The notes: generated by a model from the sequence alone, not told the origin. A DNA stretch of 64,000 nt from Prolixibacteraceae bacterium JC049 (GCA_023369685.1 SACZ01000005.1:248001-312000), one strand, 5' to 3'. Counted from the stretch's first letter, positions 36,302 through 44,513 are shown. Translations and numbers: made by a program.

Positions 36302-37356
36302 GCCCAATATTACCAGCACTAAGAATGTTGGTTTCTCAAGAGCAGGTAAGCCTGCTAAAATTTAAAGCCGAAAATTCAGATAAAGCAGATATTTCGTTAG
36401 CTCCATCTGAAAACATCATTGATGATGCTCAGAACAAGATCAACGAATTTCAAAACAGAACCAACCAACTCCCACAATCTATTTCCATTGAAGGAGCTGG
36501 TTTTTGGGAAATTGCTCAGCCAGCACCCCAAGGTCGATTGGCAGGTAAAATTGCAATTGTAACCGGTGGAGCACAAGGTTTTGGTGGTGGCATTGTCGAT
36601 TACCTAATGCAAGAAGGCGCCAACGTAGTTATTGCCGACTTAAACGAGGAAAAGGGTAAAGAAAAGGCAGCTGAAGTAAATGCACTTTACTCAGAAAACG
36701 AAGCCATTTTTATTGCAACCAACGTGAGCGATTCGACATCTGTAGAGCAATTGGTTGCGGAAACAGTAAAGCAATTGGGAGGTCTCGATCTATTCATTAG
36801 CAATGCCGGAATCTTACGTGCCGGTGGCCTGGATGAAATGACACCAGAGACATTCGAACTAATGACCAAAGTAAACTACTCTGGTTATTTCCTTTGTGCC
36901 AAGCACGCATCGGCAGTAATGAAAGTTCAGAACAGCTATCGTCCAAACCACTATACCGATATTATTCAGATTAATTCGAAGTCGGGCTTAAAAGGCAGCA
37001 ACAAGAACTTTACTTATGCAGGAGGAAAATTTGGAGGAATTGGACTAACACAGTCGTTTGCATTGGAGCTAATGCCTCACCGTATTAAGGTGAACAGCAT
37101 CTGCCCGGGCAATTTCTTCGATGGACCACTTTGGGCCGATCCTGAAAATGGTCTATTTGTTCAATACCTAAAAGCGGGTAAAGTACCCGGCGCAAAAACC
37201 ATCGACGATGTAAAAGCCTACTACGAAGGACAGGTTCCTGCAGGCAGAGGCTGTACACCTTTGGATGTTATGCGCGCCATCTACTATGTAGTAGAGCAAG
37301 AATACGAAACCGGTCAGGCCATCCCGGTAACCGGCGGACAAGAGATGCTGAAGTAA
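36289..37356 (+). CDS. SDR oxidoreductase, sorbitol-6-phosphate 2-dehydrogenase-like
   Basis: The 355 residues start with an 80-residue extension of unknown role, then a short-chain dehydrogenase fold: cofactor motif TGGAQGFGGG at 92-101, NAG in FISNAGIL, serine near 230-232 and catalytic Y243/K247 (YAGGK). The C-terminal part with ENGLFVQYLKAGKVPGAKT resembles sorbitol-6-phosphate 2-dehydrogenases, which convert D-glucitol 6-phosphate to fructose 6-phosphate with NAD. The ATG overlaps the PHP gene by 13 bases. Its neighbours (SorE-like and FSA) support a hexitol-phosphate role; the exact substrate is inferred. Confidence 0.75.
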   Translation: MQSLSPILPALRMLVSQEQVSLLKFKAENSDKADISLAPSENIIDDAQNKINEFQNRTNQLPQSISIEGAGFWEIAQPAPQGRLAGKIAIVTGGAQGFGGGIVDYLMQEGANVVIADLNEEKGKEKAAEVNALYSENEAIFIATNVSDSTSVEQLVAETVKQLGGLDLFISNAGILRAGGLDEMTPETFELMTKVNYSGYFLCAKHASAVMKVQNSYRPNHYTDIIQINSKSGLKGSNKNFTYAGGKFGGIGLTQSFALELMPHRIKVNSICPGNFFDGPLWADPENGLFVQYLKAGKVPGAKTIDDVKAYYEGQVPAGRGCTPLDVMRAIYYVVEQEYETGQAIPVTGGQEMLK

Positions 37357-37416
37357 TTCAATTATCAATTTTCAGATAGCAAGTTCAGCAGATGTAAACA
37401 ATTAAAACAGAAAAAT

Positions 37417-38724
37417 ATGATACAATCAACGCCATTGTGTAAGAAGATTACCAAAACAAAAGCGGTTCGATTATATGGAAAGAATGACCTCAGACTGGAG
37501 GAGTTCGAATTACCTGCCATTGCCGATGATGAGATTTTAGCCAAAGTGGTTTCCGATAGCATTTGCATGTCGTCGTACAAGGCTGCCACGCAGGGAACAG
37601 CTCACAAGCGAGTTCCCAACGATGCCAGCGAAAATCCACCAATTGTTGGTCACGAATTTGCAGGTGAGCTAGTTGAAGTAGGTGCCAAATGGACCAATCA
37701 ATTCCAAGCTGGTCAGAAATTCTCTATTCAGCCTGCATTAAATTACGAAGAAGGTCCGGTAGGTATTTTAAGCGCACCCGGCTACTCCTATAAATTCATT
37801 GGAGGAAATGCCACATATGTAATTATTCCTCGCGAGGTAATGGAACAGAATTGCCTTTTGGCATACAACGGAGAGGGCTTCTATCCGGCCTCTTTGGCCG
37901 AACCTCTTTCGTGTGTTATTGGCGCCATGCACGCCAACTACCACACCAAGCAAGGTTCATATGTACACCAAATGGAGATTGTAGATGGTGGAAACATGGC
38001 CATTTTGGCTGGCGTTGGCCCAATGGGACTAGCTGCCATCAACTACACCATTCATCGTGAAGATCGAAAACCCAAACGATTGGTGGTAACCGATATCGAT
38101 GATAGCAGATTGCAAAGAGCGGCCCAGCTATATTCACCAGAATTGGCTGCAAAAAATGGCATCGAATTACATTACATCAACACCATGGAATGCGAAGATG
38201 CTAAAGCCACACTCATGGGGCTAACCGACAACAAAGGCTACAACGATGTATTCGTATATGCTCCTGTTGCGCCAGTTATTGAACAAGCCGATTCTATTCT
38301 GGCTTTCGACGGTTGCCTGAACTTCTTTGCAGGACCTGCCGACCCTGAATTCAAAGCTTCGCTCAATTTCTACAATGTACACTATCAGTTTACCCACATT
38401 GTAGGAACCAGCGGCGGAAACACCGACGATATGTTGGAAGCACTGGACTATATGGCCAAAGGGCTCGATCCTGCAGGACTGGTTACCCATATTGGTGGAT
38501 TAAACACAGTGATTGACACCACATTAAATTTACCTAAAATACCGGGGGGCAAGAAGCTAGTTTATACACATATTGACTTACCTTTGACATCGTTAAGTGA
38601 ATTTGCCGAGAAAGGAAAAAGCGATCCACTATTCGCAACTCTTCACGAAATCACCAATCGCCACAACGGTTTGTGGTCTGTCGAAGCAGAAGATTTTCTT
38701 CTGGCAAATGCACCAAGCATCTAA
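37417..38724 (+). CDS. Zinc-type alcohol dehydrogenase, L-sorbose-1-phosphate reductase (SorE)-like
   Basis: This 435-residue medium-chain dehydrogenase has the catalytic-zinc region (VGHEFAGELVEVG and an upstream cysteine in DSICMSSYK) and a nucleotide-binding turn GVGPMG near residue 205. It lacks the four-cysteine structural zinc lobe, as in SorE-type L-sorbose-1-phosphate reductases, which make D-glucitol 6-phosphate. Length also fits that group. Between an SDR of the sorbitol-6-phosphate type and a fructose-6-phosphate aldolase, it would supply the hexitol phosphate. Family-level assignment is good; substrate is inferred. Confidence 0.72.
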   Translation: MIQSTPLCKKITKTKAVRLYGKNDLRLEEFELPAIADDEILAKVVSDSICMSSYKAATQGTAHKRVPNDASENPPIVGHEFAGELVEVGAKWTNQFQAGQKFSIQPALNYEEGPVGILSAPGYSYKFIGGNATYVIIPREVMEQNCLLAYNGEGFYPASLAEPLSCVIGAMHANYHTKQGSYVHQMEIVDGGNMAILAGVGPMGLAAINYTIHREDRKPKRLVVTDIDDSRLQRAAQLYSPELAAKNGIELHYINTMECEDAKATLMGLTDNKGYNDVFVYAPVAPVIEQADSILAFDGCLNFFAGPADPEFKASLNFYNVHYQFTHIVGTSGGNTDDMLEALDYMAKGLDPAGLVTHIGGLNTVIDTTLNLPKIPGGKKLVYTHIDLPLTSLSEFAEKGKSDPLFATLHEITNRHNGLWSVEAEDFLLANAPSI

Positions 38725-38765
38725 GTCAATTGGCTTAGATAATTGTTCATTTAAAAGTTGATGTT

Positions 38766-39431
38766 ATGATATATTTAGCTGACACCGCCAATTTAGAGGC
38801 ATTGAAAAAGCTTTACGAGTTTTTCCCTCTTGAAGGAGTTACCACCAATCCAACCATCTTAAGTCAATCAAATTTGCCACTCTCTAAAGCGCTGATTGAA
38901 TTAAGAGACATTGTGGAAGATGGCATGCTTCACGTTCAGGTGCTAAGCAACAAAGCCGAAGATATGGTTCGTGAGGCCAAGAAGTACAAACAATTCTTAG
39001 GAATCGACGAGGCGTACTTTGCAAAAATTCCTGTAACACCTGAGGGATTTAAAGCCATGAGCATGTTAAAATGCGAAGGAATTAATGTTACTGCAACAGC
39101 CATTTTCACCCAGCAGCAAGCATTGGTTGCATCACGTGCCGGTGCCGATTTTGTTGCCCCGTATGTTAGTCGTCTGGACAATATTTCGTCGCACGGAATT
39201 GAGGTAGTTGGCGACATTGTACAAAACATCGAAGATTTCGAACTAGATACTCATGTGCTAGCTGCCAGCTTCAAAACAGTCGACCAGATTCACCGTGTAA
39301 GTATGTGTGGAGCACAATCGGCAACAATTAGTCCTGAGCTTTTGCATCAGCTAATTAGTCACCCAATGACCGATATCAGTGTCGCTCAATTCGAAAAAGA
39401 TGGCGAATCACTATACGATATCGAATTCTAG
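38766..39431 (+). CDS. fsa: Fructose-6-phosphate aldolase (FSA/TalC type)
   Basis: The 221-residue protein aligns closely by eye with E. coli FSA. The Schiff-base lysine is K87 (AKIPVTPEG), with D6, the GVTTNP motif, Q58 (HVQV) and Y133 (VAPYVSRLD). Glutamine and tyrosine at these two positions distinguish FSA from true transaldolases, which have glutamate and phenylalanine. It should split fructose 6-phosphate into dihydroxyacetone and glyceraldehyde 3-phosphate. It is the last gene of the operon and is followed by a strong terminator. Confidence 0.85.
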   Translation: MIYLADTANLEALKKLYEFFPLEGVTTNPTILSQSNLPLSKALIELRDIVEDGMLHVQVLSNKAEDMVREAKKYKQFLGIDEAYFAKIPVTPEGFKAMSMLKCEGINVTATAIFTQQQALVASRAGADFVAPYVSRLDNISSHGIEVVGDIVQNIEDFELDTHVLAASFKTVDQIHRVSMCGAQSATISPELLHQLISHPMTDISVAQFEKDGESLYDIEF

Positions 39432-39456
39432 CGAAACAACTAATATTTATATACTT

Positions 39457-39488
39457 AAAACGCAGAGTGATTTTTACTCTGCGTTTTT
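39457..39488. terminator. Terminator after the FSA gene
   Basis: A 12-bp perfect stem (39457-39468 with 39476-39487; core ACGCAGAGT/ACTCTGCGT) with a 7-base loop, ending in a T run. The flanking A and T runs make it usable in both directions, so it may also end the PKD lipoprotein transcript. Confidence 0.88.
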
Positions 39489-39544
39489 ATTTGGTTATAA
39501 CTCTTTAATCCGAATTACAACTCCAGCGAGCAACAAGTCATGTT

Positions 39545-40348
39545 TTATTCATAGGTAAACTGAACCCGAAATTTTCCATTTGGACCAATAAACCCCACAC
39601 AATAATACTCGTCATTTTCGTAAGAGTTTTGAAATGGTACAGAATGAAAGAGAGCTCCATTAAAATCTTCCCAGTAACCATATCTTCTCCCACATATAAA
39701 TACCGACTCATTATCAACATCACAAAACAGTTGAAAGTCGATTTTATCGGGCACATTTTCGTTATGAACAGGAGGAATATAGAACGAGTTATCGAGATTA
39801 TATCTTGCCCAGAAGCCACTCTTCTCTACTCCATCAACTTGTTTTGATTTATAAATCAGATTTCTACTTTTCACATTTAGGTGAAAGTTATTTTCCAACT
39901 CTACATTTTCTACTTTCAGATAGAGTTTTAAGTTCTCTGGAGCTTTTTTTATTGTTGTATGTTCCAGATTCATTCCACCATAAATATTTTCAACAATCAA
40001 GTGAGCAATTCTTAGGCGTTTCACCTCTATCCAATCTGTCTTGACTAGCTCTTTCCCATTAGAATAACCAGTGAGTTTCACTTGGTATTTTCCCGATTTT
40101 GTAAATACATGTTTCGGATTCAATTCTTTCGATATTTCATCATCGCCGAAATCCCAGTGGCAAGAATCTATAGCTACGTTCTTACTTTCAAAAACAACAG
40201 TGTCGTAAGCCAAAATAACAGTACGCTCTACTTCTTTTAATCGTTTTGCCGAAAAATCGACAGACGGATTTATTTTGATTTCATTGTCGTTACCGCACGA
40301 AGCAAACAACAAAATAATTGCTAATGCCAAATAATAAAACAGTCTCAT
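39545..40348 (-). CDS. PKD-domain lipoprotein of unknown function
   Basis: The 267-residue protein starts with a lipoprotein signal (MRLFYYLALAIILLFASCG, lipobox FASC). A PKD-like beta-sandwich follows at about 40-110, with the diagnostic CHWDFGDDE and KHVFTKSGKYQVKLT. The C-terminal 150 residues are not recognised; they are rich in beta-strand and aromatic residues. A surface or periplasmic binding role is likely. It converges on the FSA operon. Confidence 0.8.
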   Translation of the reverse strand: MRLFYYLALAIILLFASCGNDNEIKINPSVDFSAKRLKEVERTVILAYDTVVFESKNVAIDSCHWDFGDDEISKELNPKHVFTKSGKYQVKLTGYSNGKELVKTDWIEVKRLRIAHLIVENIYGGMNLEHTTIKKAPENLKLYLKVENVELENNFHLNVKSRNLIYKSKQVDGVEKSGFWARYNLDNSFYIPPVHNENVPDKIDFQLFCDVDNESVFICGRRYGYWEDFNGALFHSVPFQNSYENDEYYCVGFIGPNGKFRVQFTYE

Positions 40349-40510
40349 GGTCTACAGTTTAATATTTTACAACGGATATTGCAATTATTAAACCAAGACC
40401 GATAAAACACAGTAAGACAACAAAATGACAATTGATTTCATACAACTAAAATGTCAATGAATAAGACACATTGTAAAAAGATTTCACATCAGAAGCTAGT
40501 GTCAAAATTT

Positions 40511-40627
40511 CTCTTCGTCTGCAACGAAAGAGCAATACTCATAATTAATTTGGAAGGAATTCAAGTAACTCGTTACAAACGAGTTGTAGATGTGGTATCT
40601 TTTCGTCCGGATTACAAATCCGAACGA
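40511..40627. repeat. Array of three hairpins with similar loops
   Basis: Three hairpins follow one another: 40511-40532 (CTCTTCG...CGAAAGAG with a one-base bulge, loop TCTGCAA), 40567-40585 (AACTCGT-tacaa-ACGAGTT, perfect 7-bp stem), and 40603-40627 (core CGGATT-aca-AATCCG, flanked by TCG/CGA). The last two share TTACAAA across the loop and the first has the related TGCAA. Different stems with a shared loop theme suggest a degenerate mobile or structured repeat unit. Confidence 0.5.
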
Positions 40628-40664
40628 GCCATATTGTAGTATTTAAGAAAACTTCTAAGCATAA

Positions 40665-40695
40665 AAAAAGCGAAGCTGTTAATGCTTCGCTTTTT
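40665..40695. terminator. Terminator after the isochorismatase-family gene
   Basis: A perfect stem AAAAAGCGAAGC (40665-40676) with GCTTCGCTTTTT (40684-40695) and a 7-base loop. On the minus strand it ends the SIS-isochorismatase pair; the symmetry allows use on both strands. Confidence 0.88.
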
Positions 40696-40713
40696 GCTCT
40701 TTATTTTGGTCTT

Positions 40714-41256
40714 TTATTTTACCAATTTCGAAACTGCTTTAAATGCAGGTGCTTTTGCCGAGCGAGTAAGTTCGAACAAGATCGATTCGTACGAAGTAAC
40801 CATGATTCCTTCGTGACGCAAACGTTCTAAACTAATTGCTTTGTTCTCTTCGGTACGTGAACTAACACAATCCCAAACAACGATTGGATTAAATCCGGCA
40901 TCTTTCAAATCGACAGCTGTTTGCAACACACAAACGTGCGACTCGATTCCGCAAATAATTACATTTTTCTTTCCTGTTTCCTTTAGCCATGAAGCATATT
41001 CTGTTTCATCCATACAGCTAAAGTCTACTTTTTCAATCGCTTTAAAATCGGTGATACACTCCTGAATTTCAGGAATTGTAACTCCTAATCCTTTTGAATA
41101 CTGATGAGTAACAGCCGTTTCTACCTCTAATGCCTCAAGTCCTTGAATTAAAACCTGACAGTTTTTAATCAATTCCTCTTTATTACTCATAACAGGAACC
41201 AAGCGCTCCTGCAAATCAATCACCAACCCCGTAGTGTTATCTGCTAAAATTCTCAT
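40714..41256 (-). CDS. Isochorismatase-family cysteine hydrolase
   Basis: The 180-residue protein is a cysteine hydrolase of the isochorismatase superfamily (YcaC-like). The catalytic triad is visible: aspartate in VIDLQERL near residue 14, lysine in IEKVDFS near 75, and cysteine in GIESHVCVLQT near 108. Members hydrolyse amides such as nicotinamide, or vinyl ethers; the substrate here is unknown. It starts 6 bases after the SIS-domain gene and shares its promoter. Confidence 0.85.
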   Translation of the reverse strand: MRILADNTTGLVIDLQERLVPVMSNKEELIKNCQVLIQGLEALEVETAVTHQYSKGLGVTIPEIQECITDFKAIEKVDFSCMDETEYASWLKETGKKNVIICGIESHVCVLQTAVDLKDAGFNPIVVWDCVSSRTEENKAISLERLRHEGIMVTSYESILFELTRSAKAPAFKAVSKLVK

Positions 41257-41262
41257 CTATAT

Positions 41263-41877
41263 CTATTTTTTCTCTGTACGTGCCTGACGACGCGACTTAT
41301 CTCCTAAATAACCTCCATGGTGACGCTTCGAGTACTCCTCGTTGTTGAAGTTGATCTTTTTCATCATTGACACAACTAACGCATCGCCAATAACTGTCAT
41401 AATTGTAGTTGAAGTACTTGGAGTAAGTCCTAACAAACAAACCTCTTTAGGCGCACCAGTCCAAAGGCAAACATCAGCCAAACGACCCAAATCGCTCTCT
41501 TTGTTTCCGGTGATTACAATTAGAGGTAAATTAGGCCATAGCTTATCGGCCAATTCTACCAATTCAACAATTTCACGAGTTTTACCCGAATTCGAAATAA
41601 GCAACAACACATCGTTAGGTTGAACAACACCTAGATCGCCATGCTGAGCCTCACTTGGGTGAAGAAAAACAGCTGGAGTACCTGTAGAACAAAAAGTAGT
41701 AGCAATATTCATTGCAATTTGTCCTGCTTTACCCATTCCACTTATTACCAATTTCCCTTTTTGCTCGTGTACACGCTCATAAATCGCAGCAATAGCTTTA
41801 TCGTAACTATCGTCGATTGGAATATTTGCAACAGCATTTGCTTCATCGACAAATACCGATTTTATTAACTCCTTCAT
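41263..41877 (-). CDS. SIS-domain sugar-phosphate isomerase, KdsD/GutQ-like without CBS domains
   Basis: The 204-residue protein has a single SIS domain with sequence hallmarks of arabinose-5-phosphate isomerases: SGMGKAGQIAMNIA, FLHPSEAQHGDLG, SNSGKTREI and TPSTSTTIMTVIGDAL, ending in RHHGGYLG. The two C-terminal CBS domains of KdsD/GutQ are absent, so the protein is about 120 residues shorter than those enzymes. A role on a ketose or aldose phosphate is likely. In E. coli gutQ lies in the glucitol operon, an interesting parallel to the hexitol-phosphate genes 2 kb away. Confidence 0.8.
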   Translation of the reverse strand: MKELIKSVFVDEANAVANIPIDDSYDKAIAAIYERVHEQKGKLVISGMGKAGQIAMNIATTFCSTGTPAVFLHPSEAQHGDLGVVQPNDVLLLISNSGKTREIVELVELADKLWPNLPLIVITGNKESDLGRLADVCLWTGAPKEVCLLGLTPSTSTTIMTVIGDALVVSMMKKINFNNEEYSKRHHGGYLGDKSRRQARTEKK

Positions 41878-41898
41878 TGTCGTATTTATTTAGTAGAA

Positions 41899-41948
41899 GA
41901 CTTTATTAAAACTCGATATTACCTCTGCACGAATGCAGAAATAAAGTC
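41899..41948. promoter_or_regulatory. Inverted repeat with nested hairpin at the SIS gene start region
   Basis: GACTTTATT (41899-41907) and AATAAAGTC (41940-41948) are a perfect 9-bp inverted repeat. Inside is TCTGCA-N4-TGCAGA (41924-41939), whose minus-strand loop is TTCG. The right arm sits just after the predicted -7 element, at the transcription start, so this could be an operator or a leader structure. Confidence 0.4.
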
Positions 41949-41949
41949 G

Positions 41950-41980
41950 CAAAGCTATTGGAAAATAGTGAGTCGCCCAA
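41950..41980 (-). promoter_or_regulatory. Predicted promoter of the SIS-isochorismatase pair
   Basis: On the minus strand TTG at 41980-41978, a 20-base spacer and TAGCTTTG at 41957-41950. Predicted leader of about 70 bases. Confidence 0.55.
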
Positions 41981-42147
41981 GTTTTTGGCTACGAACCTGA
42001 GTTCGATTTAAATTTTCAGATTCAGATTGTAATAAAAAGGTGATTTTACAAGGCAGATTTTTGAGGAATAGTAATCTACTGCGATAAAATTTAACGATGG
42101 AAATCAGTTTTTTAGGCAAAGCCACTTATTAAACAGCAATTTTCTGC

Positions 42148-42192
42148 ATATAAATAGCTTAAAATAGCCCGCTATTATTGCTCTATTTATAT
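42148..42192. repeat. Nested stem-loop
   Basis: A perfect 10-bp outer stem ATATAAATAG (42148-42157) with CTATTTATAT (42183-42192) encloses an inner palindrome AATAGC-cc-GCTATT (42163-42176). Function unknown; it lies about 60 bases beyond the end of the thioredoxin-like gene. Confidence 0.45.
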
Positions 42193-42250
42193 TTGAAACT
42201 CACTATTTATAAGCGGTCTGAATCATAAATTTAATGTCGAAATCAGGTTC

Positions 42251-42991
42251 CTAATTTCCGGTCTGTTTTCTATGCTGCTTCATTTGCTTTTGGAGCCACT
42301 TTTTATCATCGTCAGTTATCACCTGATCGTTGAGTTCTAAAATAGCATTACTGGCACATATACCCTCCTTTGCCCTGTAAAGAATGTAGTCGGGAACCAC
42401 ATACTTATTTTCAATGGGAACATTCATTCCCAGTATCTTTTTCTGTGGTGACAATAGCACAAAATGAGGCATTCCTTTAATTTTAAATTCACGCATCAGC
42501 GCATTGGTTTTCCCTTTCGATTGCAAATGAATACCCGGAAGTTTCAGCCTTTCTATTTGGTGTTGCCAATTCAACGAGTCGCGCCCAAAAAACACAGTTA
42601 CAAATTGAATATTGGGATCAACATTGCGGCGCATAAAATAAGAAAGACTTTTCCCTTTTTTATTGAGGTCGTTTAAACACACAAACGATAGCCATATTGT
42701 TTTCCCTTCAATAGCTTGCTTTGTCGAATCTGACATCAAACTATTAATGAGTGTAAAATTGCTTTGTTCATTCAACTTCACATCGAAATCACCACTTCGG
42801 ATCTTATACAACTGACTATCTACGGCACGGTTCAAACGTTTTAATTCGATATTGGTTGGTGCATTCAAGCATTTAAAAAACAATATCGAAAATGGTACAA
42901 CACACAAAATGGGCAGTAGTAAATTCTTGCGCAAATACCTATTGGAGAATGGCTCTAATCGAGCTGATCTATAATTTCTTTTTTTCTTCAT
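42251..42991 (-). CDS. Membrane-anchored thioredoxin-fold-like protein without CxxC
   Basis: The 246-residue protein (start ATG 42991, MKKKRNYRS) has a basic N-terminus, one membrane helix at about 22-40 (LLLPILCVVPFSILFF) and an extracytoplasmic domain resembling the TlpA/thioredoxin fold: TIWLSFVCLNDLNKKG in place of the redox motif and KIKGMPHFVLLSPQKKIL, matching the cis-proline strand. No CxxC is present, so redox activity is unlikely. It begins 4 bases after the MBOAT stop and probably serves the same surface-modification module. Fold assignment is tentative. Confidence 0.6.
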   Translation of the reverse strand: MKKKRNYRSARLEPFSNRYLRKNLLLPILCVVPFSILFFKCLNAPTNIELKRLNRAVDSQLYKIRSGDFDVKLNEQSNFTLINSLMSDSTKQAIEGKTIWLSFVCLNDLNKKGKSLSYFMRRNVDPNIQFVTVFFGRDSLNWQHQIERLKLPGIHLQSKGKTNALMREFKIKGMPHFVLLSPQKKILGMNVPIENKYVVPDYILYRAKEGICASNAILELNDQVITDDDKKWLQKQMKQHRKQTGN

Positions 42992-42995
42992 TGGG

Positions 42996-44513
42996 CTAAA
43001 ATCTGAAATAGATAAATGGTAATTGCTCTGATTGCGAAAACACAAACAACAACACGCCCACCACGTACAAAATTAATACCATTCCCCACCAAGGAGACCT
43101 AACCCAATAACCACGTAGTTTTTCTTTCAATGCTGTTGGCAACCAGTGCAACAAGAAACCCAACACCATCATTCCTATAATCTGATATTGCTGAACAGCC
43201 CACTCAGCGACACTTTCAGGCCAGAAGTAAGTTTTTATTTGATAGAATATCACTTGTAATTTTTGCCACGACTCTACTCTGAAAATCAGCCAAAGGAGTG
43301 TGACAAAATGAAAAGTAATTATCATTCCAACCCATTTTGACATTACAGTTATTTTCACCCGATTGGAGATTAATTTCGCCCACCATTTCTGAACAATCAA
43401 TCCTAAGCCATGTGCCAATCCCCATATTATAAACCGAAGATGTGCCCCATGCCACAGTCCTCCCAGCAACATTGTTACCACCAGGTTTAAGTCGGTTCTT
43501 ACTGCCGATTTTCGATTTCCACCCAATGGGATATACAAATAATCGCGCAACCACAATGACAATGAAATATGCCAACGATGCCAGAAATTGGTTAGGTTAT
43601 GCGCTTTATAGGGCGAATTGAAGTTATAAGGCAAACGAAAACCCAACAATAAAGCCAAGCCAATTGCCATATTAGAATACCCCGAGAAGTCGCAGTAAAT
43701 TTGCAAAGCATAACCATAAAGCGCCATTACACTCTCCACTCCTGAGTACAAATGAGGAGCGTCAAATACTCTATCGACAAAATTAACAGCTATGAAATCA
43801 GAAATAACAATCTTCTTGATCAACCCTTTACTCAGCATAAAAAATGCATGATTGCAATCGGTTTTAGTTATCCGATACGGGATTCTGATTTGCGGTAAAA
43901 ATGTAGCTGCCCGAACAATTGGTCCAGCCACTAGCTGAGGAAAAAATGACAGATAAAATCCGAAGTAGAGTAAATTCTTCTCTGGCTGAATCTTCTTCCA
44001 ATACAAATCGAGCAGATAGCTAACTGCCTGAAAAGTAAAAAATGAAATCCCCACTGGCAGAATTATATTATCTATATCGAAATGGGTTCCCAACCAGTTA
44101 TTATGCCATTTAGCCAGCCAATTCACAACCTGAAAATGGGAATCGAACAGTTGATTGTAAGTATTGGTAAAGAAGTAAGCGTATTTGAAATAACCCAAGA
44201 TCAACAAATTAACGATCACTCCGGTAATCATCCAGGGTTTAGCAACTTTACTTTCGGCTATTTTTCGCCCAACAGAGTAATTAAACAACACCGAAAAGAT
44301 AAGAAGCAAAAGAAATAAACCACTGGTTTTATAGTAAAAGAGCCAACTACTTATCAACAAGAAAAGGGCACGCCACCGGAAGTTTTTATAGAAAAACGAA
44401 TAGCCCAACAGAATAGCAGCAAAGAAAAACCAAAACACAATCTGTGTAAACAGAAAAGGCTTGGCTTCATTGTATACAAAAAACGATTCGATATGTCTCA
44501 TCCAATCACTCAT
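42996..44513 (-). CDS. MBOAT family O-acyltransferase (AlgI/DltB-like)
   Basis: This 505-residue polytopic protein moves acyl groups across the membrane for O-acylation of extracellular polysaccharides. The family hallmarks are visible: NFWHRWHISLSLWLRDYLY, IPLGGNRK and the catalytic histidine in LLGGLWHGAHLRFIIWG. About twelve membrane helices are present. It overlaps the SGNH gene by 8 bases and is followed by the thioredoxin-like gene, a typical inner-membrane/periplasm pair like AlgI-AlgX or DltB-DltD. Which polymer is modified is unknown. Confidence 0.93.
   Translation of the reverse strand: MSDWMRHIESFFVYNEAKPFLFTQIVFWFFFAAILLGYSFFYKNFRWRALFLLISSWLFYYKTSGLFLLLLIFSVLFNYSVGRKIAESKVAKPWMITGVIVNLLILGYFKYAYFFTNTYNQLFDSHFQVVNWLAKWHNNWLGTHFDIDNIILPVGISFFTFQAVSYLLDLYWKKIQPEKNLLYFGFYLSFFPQLVAGPIVRAATFLPQIRIPYRITKTDCNHAFFMLSKGLIKKIVISDFIAVNFVDRVFDAPHLYSGVESVMALYGYALQIYCDFSGYSNMAIGLALLLGFRLPYNFNSPYKAHNLTNFWHRWHISLSLWLRDYLYIPLGGNRKSAVRTDLNLVVTMLLGGLWHGAHLRFIIWGLAHGLGLIVQKWWAKLISNRVKITVMSKWVGMIITFHFVTLLWLIFRVESWQKLQVIFYQIKTYFWPESVAEWAVQQYQIIGMMVLGFLLHWLPTALKEKLRGYWVRSPWWGMVLILYVVGVLLFVFSQSEQLPFIYFRF

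Larger units (their letters stand above)
40349..40713. other. Non-coding stretch with hairpin array
   Basis: No credible gene. Between the PKD lipoprotein start and the isochorismatase terminator the DNA holds three closely spaced hairpins (40511-40627, annotated separately) and the terminator at 40665-40695. The only open frame on the plus strand (40451-40639, 62 codons) is made largely from the hairpins and has no protein-like features. Confidence 0.6.
41878..42250. other. Non-coding stretch upstream of the SIS gene
   Basis: This 373-base gap has no credible gene. The 100 bases next to the SIS gene hold its promoter and an inverted repeat with a nested hairpin. The remaining 270 bases are AT-rich and contain a complex stem-loop at 42148-42192 and a 9-base direct repeat CTATTTATA (42183-42191 and about 13 bases further on). 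It may include a dispersed intergenic repeat, but this cannot be judged from one window. Confidence 0.5.

Noticed and set aside
38766-39431. True transaldolase for the aldolase gene
   Set aside because: The residues at the diagnostic positions are Q58 and Y133 as in FSA, and the protein is about 220 residues instead of the 310+ of classical transaldolases.
40451-40639. 62-codon open frame on the plus strand in the gap after the PKD lipoprotein
   Set aside because: It is built mostly from the three hairpins, has no protein-like pattern, and no promoter or start signal supports it.
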